43,308 bases of DNA. Origin: Candidatus Enterousia avicola (GTDB taxonomy: Bacteria; Pseudomonadota; Alphaproteobacteria; Rs-D84). The stretch is taken from contig DVNO01000030.1 of NCBI GenBank assembly GCA_018714345.1, positions 1 to 43,308 of the forward strand, read 5' to 3'. Shown here piece after piece: positions 36,436 through 43,308 of the stretch; the first letter of the stretch is position 1; every line of letters starts with the position of its first letter. The notes beneath the pieces are model-generated. The model worked only from the letters and a program-made list of their open reading frames with translations. It made no database searches and was not told the origin of the DNA. Position numbers and translations under genes: made by a program.

Positions 36436-37911
36436 TTAATCTATCAATGAACTTCCCGTCATATCTGCTGGTTGTGGAATATCCAGCAGTTTCAACATAG
36501 TTGGGGCAATATCCGCCAGCCCACCATCTCTGACCTTATAATTTTTATCAGAAACTACGATGAAGTTAACAGGATTGGTCGTATGCGCGGTCCATGGTAA
36601 ATTATGTTCGTCATCCCACATTTTTTCGGCATTTCCGTGATCGGCCGTAATTAAAATCGTTCCGCCTAAATCCAATACAGCTGGCACTAAACGTGACAGT
36701 TGTACGTCTAGAAACTCCATAGCTTTTATTGCAGCTGGTTCTTTGCCGGTATGACCGACCATATCGCCATTTGCATAATTTAAAATAACTACGTCGAATT
36801 TGTCTAATTTAGGCAACAGAGCGTCTGTTATTTCCAATGCTGACATTTCTGGTTTTAAATCAAACGTAGCTACATCTGGAGACGGGATTAAAGTTTTTTC
36901 TTCGCCAACAAAATCTACATTACGCTCTGCATCAAAGAAATACGTTACATGGTTATACTTTTCCGTTTCCGCTATGCGTAATTGAGACTTACCATTTTTT
37001 TCTAAAATATCACCTAGCGTATTTTTTACTTCTTCATCTGGCAACAAAGCAGGGCATACTTCATTTAAACCCTCGCCATATTGAGAAAAACATAGCATTT
37101 TTGCCCCAGTACCTAACATTGCACGAACAATTTGGCGCGCACGATCACTGCGATAATTACCAAATAAAAATCCATCTTTTTCTGAGATTGCTACATCTCC
37201 GCTAATTACAGTCGGTTTAATAAATTCATCTGTTTCTCCACGCGCGTAGGCTTCTGCCAAGGCTTCGTCTATAGAGTCCGCAGTAAATTCAGATTTTGCG
37301 CACGCTATCGCATCAAAAGCAAGTTCAGTTCTGTCCATGTTTTTATTTCTATCCATGGCATAATAACGTCCTGACAAAGTTCCCCAAAATGCTTGTTTAG
37401 TTTCCAAGAACTCAGCCAAAGCATCTTTGATTTTTTCAACATAAACAGGTGCCGATTGCGGCGGTGTATCACGTCCATCAGCGATAAAATGAATGCATAG
37501 TTTTAAACCCGATTTTAAAATCTGCTTTGCGATTGTCATCATATCGTTAATATCAGAATGGACACGACCATCAGACATCAAACCTGCCATATGAACGATT
37601 CCTCCATCCGATTGAACCGATTTTATAAAAGTTTGCAACGGTAAATTATTAGTCCAGTTTTCCAATTGGAAACGGCGCAAGAATTGATTTACCACACGTC
37701 CCGCACCAATAGTAATATGTCCAACTTCTGAGTTTCCCATAGTGTTTTCTGGTAACCCCACCGCTGGACCACTAGCATCTAACTTTGAATGCGGATATTT
37801 TGCCAACAGTTCATTAAAGAAAGGCATTTTTGCCATAGCAACCGCATTGTGTTCTTTACTTTCACGAATACCAACACCATCCATAATACATAAAACAAGT
37901 GGTTTAGTCAT
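36436..37911 (-). CDS. gpmI: 2,3-bisphosphoglycerate-independent phosphoglycerate mutase
   Basis: VLCIMDGVGIRES, PENTMGNSEVGHITIGAGRVVNQ, HFIADGRDTPPQSA, ITADHGNAEKM; ATG at 37911. Confidence 0.97.
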   Translation of the reverse strand: MTKPLVLCIMDGVGIRESKEHNAVAMAKMPFFNELLAKYPHSKLDASGPAVGLPENTMGNSEVGHITIGAGRVVNQFLRRFQLENWTNNLPLQTFIKSVQSDGGIVHMAGLMSDGRVHSDINDMMTIAKQILKSGLKLCIHFIADGRDTPPQSAPVYVEKIKDALAEFLETKQAFWGTLSGRYYAMDRNKNMDRTELAFDAIACAKSEFTADSIDEALAEAYARGETDEFIKPTVISGDVAISEKDGFLFGNYRSDRARQIVRAMLGTGAKMLCFSQYGEGLNEVCPALLPDEEVKNTLGDILEKNGKSQLRIAETEKYNHVTYFFDAERNVDFVGEEKTLIPSPDVATFDLKPEMSALEITDALLPKLDKFDVVILNYANGDMVGHTGKEPAAIKAMEFLDVQLSRLVPAVLDLGGTILITADHGNAEKMWDDEHNLPWTAHTTNPVNFIVVSDKNYKVRDGGLADIAPTMLKLLDIPQPADMTGSSLID

Positions 37912-38040
37912 ATAAAAATCCTTTATGTTCTTCCTATTGCAAAAAAGTATCATAGCCGTTTTTTAATTGCAAAAGCAAAAGAAAAATTGTATAAATCGTA
38001 TATAGGAAGTATTTCATAAACATAAAAGAGACATAAAAAG

Positions 38041-38454
38041 ATGAGCGGAAAACCATTTCATCCTACTGCTGTTGACGAACACATTGGGCAACGCGTACAA
38101 CTGCGTCGCTTAATGATGGGTCTGTCACAAAAAGATCTGGCTCAGATTTGTGGTGTTACGTTTCAACAAATACAGAAATATGAAAGCGCTGGCAACAGAA
38201 TTTCCGCCTCACGCCTATTTGAATTAAGCACGGCATTAGAAACGCCAATATCGTTCTTTTTCAAAGGCTTGCCTGGTTACATGCCAGAACCTGCGCGCAA
38301 TGGTCGTGTTCAAAGGGTATCAGAGCAATCAGCAGATGACCCACTTGCAAAAAACGAATCCTTACAACTGATAAATTTGTACTGGAAACTACCGAATGAT
38401 GCACAGCGAGAAACTATAATGAAAATGTTAAAAGCCTTAAACGGGGAATCATAA
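38041..38454 (+). CDS. XRE-family helix-turn-helix transcriptional regulator
   Basis: IGQRVQLRRLMMGLSQKDLAQICGVTFQQIQKYESAGNRISASRLFELSTALETPISFFF. Confidence 0.92.
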   Translation: MSGKPFHPTAVDEHIGQRVQLRRLMMGLSQKDLAQICGVTFQQIQKYESAGNRISASRLFELSTALETPISFFFKGLPGYMPEPARNGRVQRVSEQSADDPLAKNESLQLINLYWKLPNDAQRETIMKMLKALNGES

Positions 38455-38477
38455 AAAACCGCATTCAGCGGTTTTTT
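38453..38477. terminator. bidirectional terminator
   Basis: AAAAAACCGC-attca-GCGGTTTTTT. Confidence 0.8.
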
Positions 38478-38481
38478 ATGA

Positions 38482-39819
38482 TTAATTTGCGGGCATAATT
38501 CCAGCAACCCCCATAGTTGTCCCGATAACATTCCCAGCGGTATTTATGTTATTAATACTGAGCCCACTATCCGTATTTGTATCTGGAAGTTCTGCTTGAA
38601 CAAACGTGTTTGAAGTTGCACCAGTACTAGCACTAGTATTACTTGCCGTCCCCTTCACACAGTTTATATAATCATCTGGATAAGAGATTAACCAACATTG
38701 ATCAGCTAAGTTAGATGTTTTTGTTTTATTTTTCCCATACACAAGATCTGTTTTAGAGAAAGCCAGAGCATTTACACAGTAACCAGAAGTCGGAGAATTT
38801 TCATCAAAAATTTGACCCGCCTGACAACGTATACACGTACCATCTGCCGGAGAGACACCCCGACTACCATCCTCTGAAGTACAAACCTCACATGTCCTAT
38901 CCGCAGCCGAAACGAAAGCCTTAGTATTATCACTGCAACGATATTGGAAACAATCTTGGCTATCATCCACCTGATATAATGAATGTATATTCATATTAAA
39001 ATCCGCCCAGCCACTACATAAGTTCTGCATCTGACATAAAACAGGTTCTATTTCTTCACAATCGGTGTTGTTGTAGTTAGGTCTATAACCATTTTTACAA
39101 ACAATAATATCTTCTGAATTAGTTGCGGGATAAATGGCAGACCAAGATTTCCAATTCTTCTTCTTCCATTCCCCTCTTTGAGCACGCCATATCATTTGAC
39201 GAACTTTTGCACCATGTCCACTAGGTAACCAGCCAGTTATAACTAAAATCATATCGTGCTCTTGGGTATAATGTGCCCCACAACCATCATTTACATTGAA
39301 ATCAAACATTGCGACACTTTCTTCTATATTTGGGCCGCTGGCAGCGCGCCCAAGACTGGAATAATTACTACGTCTCAACAAAGTGGCATCACATGTTCTT
39401 ACATCCTGCTCGGCTAAATCACACGTAGCACCAGTATAGCCTTCTTTACAAAGCCAAACACAAGTAGAGTTTAAATCAGCCGCCTCTGTCCACGCGTTGC
39501 GATGTATTTTACTTTTTCCTTCCAGTTGTGTTGGACAAAAATAGGCGCCACGCTCTGTCACTTTCCTGGCAACCATCATTTGCATGGCGTACTCATTCAC
39601 ATCATCCCTGTCCCTTGCATATACCCCCAGTATATCACACCCAGGGGCACTTGCACCTATACAGGCCTCGGACCCTGCAAGAGTAGACCCCATGCATAAT
39701 AACATCTTGCCACCACCCCAAACATTTACCAATGAACTGACATTCGTACCCCCACCTGCATAAACAGGTAATGCAAACAAAGCATAAATAACAAAAAATG
39801 ATAATCTTAAGATTTTCAT
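38482..39819 (-). CDS. exported Cys-rich protein with EGF-like motif, unknown function
   Basis: Signal peptide (LSFFVIYALFALPVYAGG); CVWLCKEGYTGATCD; CEVCTSEDG...CIRCQAGQIF. Confidence 0.75.
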   Translation of the reverse strand: MKILRLSFFVIYALFALPVYAGGGTNVSSLVNVWGGGKMLLCMGSTLAGSEACIGASAPGCDILGVYARDRDDVNEYAMQMMVARKVTERGAYFCPTQLEGKSKIHRNAWTEAADLNSTCVWLCKEGYTGATCDLAEQDVRTCDATLLRRSNYSSLGRAASGPNIEESVAMFDFNVNDGCGAHYTQEHDMILVITGWLPSGHGAKVRQMIWRAQRGEWKKKNWKSWSAIYPATNSEDIIVCKNGYRPNYNNTDCEEIEPVLCQMQNLCSGWADFNMNIHSLYQVDDSQDCFQYRCSDNTKAFVSAADRTCEVCTSEDGSRGVSPADGTCIRCQAGQIFDENSPTSGYCVNALAFSKTDLVYGKNKTKTSNLADQCWLISYPDDYINCVKGTASNTSASTGATSNTFVQAELPDTNTDSGLSINNINTAGNVIGTTMGVAGIMPAN

Positions 39820-39834
39820 CCGTATGTATTCTCC

Positions 39835-42315
39835 TTAATTTGGAAGAGTATAGCAAATATCCCCAGAGAAGTATCCTCCCATTACATCACATTTTTCTTT
39901 ATACCATTCGTCAGTAAACACACATTCATCCGTCGTAGCGTCATATGAAGCAACAGGCTCTTCCCCAGTTTTATTGAGTCTCAAACATTGCACCATCGTT
40001 GTATTCTCGTAACAAGTGCCCCAAGAGGTATTGTCATTTCCACCATAAACATCCCTATAAAATGATAACAACTTTTGAGCCCCAGCTGTACGAGAAGAAT
40101 ACAAATTCGTACTTTCACTACCGCTTCCAATCCAATAACCGTTCAAACTTTCGCACGTATCCATTAAAATATAATCCATGTTTTCATAAAAATCTTCTTT
40201 AGCTTTTGCCATCTGCACTGAGAAACTACTAATATCATCGCCACCAGCTGCACAATTTTGACTTACAAATTTTTCAAGATTAGTATCCAAGGCGTCTTCT
40301 GTCAGGGTAACACAATTCCACGGGTACTCTTTCGTTCCACTTGTTGGGGTACATAAATCTTTTAAATAATTATTTATAGCTGTTTCACAACCTTCACCTA
40401 TGCGAACTGTGTCAACAGTATCGACAAACGATAACAACGCCGTCAACCCACACATTTGTTCCGCAGCTGCACCTGTGGCATTTCCGCTTACAAGTCGACC
40501 ATTACCATCAAATTCACAATTTTCGGTATTCCCATATAATGACGCACACGCTATAACTTGATCTCTGCACATCGCTCTTGCTGCGGCCGCACTTAACGCG
40601 CCAGTATATTGTGAAGTCGTATTATCAAAATCTTGCAAAGCCCCTGTCTGCGTATCATAACACTCCGCCATCGTACTTACACAAGACATCTTTACTTCTT
40701 CTATTTTTTCGTCCTGCGCCTGGGCTATTTCAATCAATGCCTGACGTTTAAATTCTTCCCAGACTATATCCGCCATATCACGACACGAATCTAATGCAGA
40801 CTCCGCAAACATACGACGGCTATCCAAAAACGTATTAAACGCTGCATTTGCACCTAAAACGTCGTCACTTGCCCCACTTGACGTAACTCCTGGAAGCGTT
40901 ATCAAATCCGCCAACTGGAACAATCTTGGTGAGAATCTTGGTTCTCCTGTGCTTTGATTTATATATGCCCCTGTATAATCCAAACAGCGCTCATAATTTG
41001 GCCCACATGCTGCATCGGATAATATTGCAGAACGAACATTCGCTATACATTCATTAACATCCGCTGAATTATGAGATTGATATTCTGCCAAACGAGCCTC
41101 TCTTAAATATTTTTCTGCAGTACGAACTGTTTGCTCTAAGCTTTCCTTCTGGGCGTTTATATTTTTCTCATATAAATTACAATCCTGAGTAACCATTATC
41201 CCATACGCGCTACGCGCCATCGTCAAAACAGCATCATTTTCACAAGAATCCGCAACAATTTCTAAGCATTGTTTGCTTGCCTGAGTATACAAATCTTCAC
41301 CTGTCAAAGAAGACAAATCAACGCCCGTTGACGAATCAAATATAGAAGTCCCTGTACCGCCCCAAATATCATCTAAATCCGATGTAAAGTCTATATTTAA
41401 CAAACCGAGAGACGAACTACTAAGATCTGTGGTTTCTACACTTTTTCTCCCGGCCAACAAATCATTTATCTCTGCCAACATACTTGCCGCGGCACTAGTA
41501 TCACTCTTTATTGCCATTTCGCCTTCTGTGGCAGAATACATAGCATTTACTTCTTCAGCAGAAAGCTCAACCGCCGCAAGATTATTATCCTCAAACTGCG
41601 CCAATAACGTCAACGCCTCGTCTATAGCACTTTCCGTATTACGGAACTCATCATATTTTGCGCTACAAACACAGCGACGGTAAGTGTCATTCGCGTTTGC
41701 ACAGAACTGATCCATACAGGTTGCATATGCTTCACGACATTTTGCATATCCGCTGCCTATTGCAGAAACATCCGAAAAAACAGCTGTAGCACGAGCAGTT
41801 GCAGCACCACGCGATAACCCAACCACAGAATTTGTAGCGGCGGCCCTTGCAGTACTTGCTGGCGAGCGACTTGCACCATTAACAACATTTGCTGTTGCCG
41901 ATCTAGACACAGTTGCACTTCTTGCCGATGTTGTTGGAAGTCCAGAAGACACAGTTTGAACCACGGTCCCACTTCTGCCAGTTACTACATTGCTAGAACT
42001 GGAAGGGGGCATTGCTGCACTTCTTGAAACTGTTGTACTTGGTCTTGCCGCAGTCGCACTGCGTGATACCCCCGTCGTAGAAGAGCGCCCCGATGAAACA
42101 CCTGACACCACATTACTGCTATTTCTAACGACACGATTTGTCGTGGTACTACGAGCCGTACCCCCAATGCTATCGGCCGCCACACTAGTCTCGGCAGCTA
42201 CACCACTACCACGTGGATTAGGCGCCTGTTCTGCAAAAGCCGATGAAACACAGGCACACAAAAATGTGGTAAAAACGAAAACTCTCTTATAAAAACTAGA
42301 TGTCCAAATTTTCAA
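39835..42315 (-). CDS. large exported protein: Ser/Thr/Ala/Arg low-complexity N-terminus, Cys-rich body
   Basis: Signal peptide (VFVFTTFLCACVSSAFAEQ); repeated SRSATA-like blocks; CREAYATCMDQFCANANDTYRRCVC. Confidence 0.78.
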   Translation of the reverse strand: MKIWTSSFYKRVFVFTTFLCACVSSAFAEQAPNPRGSGVAAETSVAADSIGGTARSTTTNRVVRNSSNVVSGVSSGRSSTTGVSRSATAARPSTTVSRSAAMPPSSSSNVVTGRSGTVVQTVSSGLPTTSARSATVSRSATANVVNGASRSPASTARAAATNSVVGLSRGAATARATAVFSDVSAIGSGYAKCREAYATCMDQFCANANDTYRRCVCSAKYDEFRNTESAIDEALTLLAQFEDNNLAAVELSAEEVNAMYSATEGEMAIKSDTSAAASMLAEINDLLAGRKSVETTDLSSSSLGLLNIDFTSDLDDIWGGTGTSIFDSSTGVDLSSLTGEDLYTQASKQCLEIVADSCENDAVLTMARSAYGIMVTQDCNLYEKNINAQKESLEQTVRTAEKYLREARLAEYQSHNSADVNECIANVRSAILSDAACGPNYERCLDYTGAYINQSTGEPRFSPRLFQLADLITLPGVTSSGASDDVLGANAAFNTFLDSRRMFAESALDSCRDMADIVWEEFKRQALIEIAQAQDEKIEEVKMSCVSTMAECYDTQTGALQDFDNTTSQYTGALSAAAARAMCRDQVIACASLYGNTENCEFDGNGRLVSGNATGAAAEQMCGLTALLSFVDTVDTVRIGEGCETAINNYLKDLCTPTSGTKEYPWNCVTLTEDALDTNLEKFVSQNCAAGGDDISSFSVQMAKAKEDFYENMDYILMDTCESLNGYWIGSGSESTNLYSSRTAGAQKLLSFYRDVYGGNDNTSWGTCYENTTMVQCLRLNKTGEEPVASYDATTDECVFTDEWYKEKCDVMGGYFSGDICYTLPN

Positions 42316-42377
42316 AACTTACATCTCTCTTTTAGAAGATTATACCATTTCTTTCAAATATTAATCAACACTCAATT

Positions 42378-43019
42378 TTATTCTATGCAGCAATTTACTG
42401 CATTTCTTACCCAGTTACCTAGCCGCTTTACCGCAGACTTAGATTCTTTGACTTCCATATTCGCAGAATCCCCTTTGTTTCCCGCGGCCATAGCACAAGT
42501 TTTCATAGCGCGGTCATATACGTCTGGTGCAATTTTTTTTACGCCTGTTAAATCTATCAGATCCATATTTATGCCCCAAAACAATGAATACAATTCATAA
42601 GATTTATTAAACAAATCATATGCATCTTTGGTATTACCAGCACCTAAAGCCTTGGTTCCTACTTCCATAACACGCATAGAGGCGGCCAATAAGTGCTTAG
42701 AAATACACCAAACCTCGCCATTTTCAGACGTAGATTTTTTTACTATACGCGCCATTAACTCTTTACGCATTTCACGAACTGTATTTATTAAATCGTAAAA
42801 TCCAGTTTTCTGAGTTTTGGCACCACTAAAGAAAAAGTGTTCTTCCAAAGAAATTAAATTCATCAAAGCAATAGACAAATCCTGATCAGACGAAAGGTCC
42901 AAAGGATTTACTTTTTTGGACGCATCCACCTTCGCGACCATTTCTTCTAACGACATCTTCTCAGTTTTTTTAGACTTTTTAACTGTCTTTTTTGCTGACT
43001 TTATAGACTTTTCTTTCAT
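42378..43019 (-). CDS. hypothetical protein, Lys-rich N-terminus and helical body
   Basis: Complete ORF in the same orientation upstream of the exported protein genes. Confidence 0.7.
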   Translation of the reverse strand: MKEKSIKSAKKTVKKSKKTEKMSLEEMVAKVDASKKVNPLDLSSDQDLSIALMNLISLEEHFFFSGAKTQKTGFYDLINTVREMRKELMARIVKKSTSENGEVWCISKHLLAASMRVMEVGTKALGAGNTKDAYDLFNKSYELYSLFWGINMDLIDLTGVKKIAPDVYDRAMKTCAMAAGNKGDSANMEVKESKSAVKRLGNWVRNAVNCCIE

Positions 43020-43043
43020 ATCTTCCTTCCTTTAGATAAAATT

Positions 43044-43308
43044 TTACATCGTTATAAGCCAAAATATTATGGTCACAACAACAAGAAACGACAACGGCAC
43101 AACCACCTTTTGAAAAGCAAATTTCGCATGCCCACCATTTTCTCTTTTTATTTTCACATACCAACGCGCCCCGAAATAGAATGCAATTGTACCAACGATT
43201 ATACCAAACAAGAACTTATCAATACCCCATAGTGTTGCCGCCCCAAATTGAACGCCTGGCAATGCATACACCAATGCCAATAAACCATAATAGAAAATAA
43301 AAGGAACT
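43044..43308 (-). CDS. hydrophobic membrane protein, 5' end cut by window edge
   Basis: Frame stays open upstream of the listed TTG start (VPFIFYYGLLALVYALPGVQF...), so it continues beyond the window; at least two TM segments. Confidence 0.65.
   Translation of the reverse strand, partial: VPFIFYYGLLALVYALPGVQFGAATLWGIDKFLFGIIVGTIAFYFGARWYVKIKRENGGHAKFAFQKVVVPLSFLVVVTIIFWLITM

Noticed and set aside
40000-42300. Antisense ORFs within the 826-aa gene (for example 41990..42292 +)
   Set aside because: Low-complexity shadow of the Ser/Thr/Arg-rich coding sequence
1-43308. CRISPR array, transposase, integrase, prophage or restriction system
   Set aside because: None seen: no regularly spaced repeats noticed by eye and no such proteins in the ORF track

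Overview
AT-rich chromosomal window, almost fully coding, made up mostly of housekeeping genes. Marker genes (DUF1013/TrcR-like regulator next to rpoD, DUF2155 protein, LysM membrane protein, alphaproteobacterial-style XRE regulator, addA/recN/xseA) suggest a host-associated, reduced-genome alphaproteobacterium; this is inference, not shown by phylogeny. Confident content: three tRNAs (Ser-CGA, Ser-GCT, Gly-CCC), RNase P RNA, an alkyltransferase-like protein, 1-Cys peroxiredoxin, IHF/HU, a fused accD-accA, cysS, rpoD, tmk, addA split into helicase and nuclease ORFs, recN, xseA, tsaD, rplS-trmD-X-rimM-rpsP, glutamate dehydrogenase, 6-phosphofructokinase, secA, dnaK, rplY, rsmD, tadA and gpmI. 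No CRISPR array, transposon, prophage or recognisable defence island was found. The least explained material is (i) a 38.5-43.3 kb block of exported Cys-rich proteins with two associated unknown genes, plus a smaller Cys-rich exported protein at 31.7 kb; (ii) a DUF2155/DUF1460/tsaD operon ending in a protein with a transglutaminase-like C-H-D signature; (iii) a Cys-rich ORF inserted between rimM and trmD; and (iv) structured leaders and a recurring promoter grammar. No complete new system can be claimed from sequence alone; the Cys-rich exported block is the best candidate.
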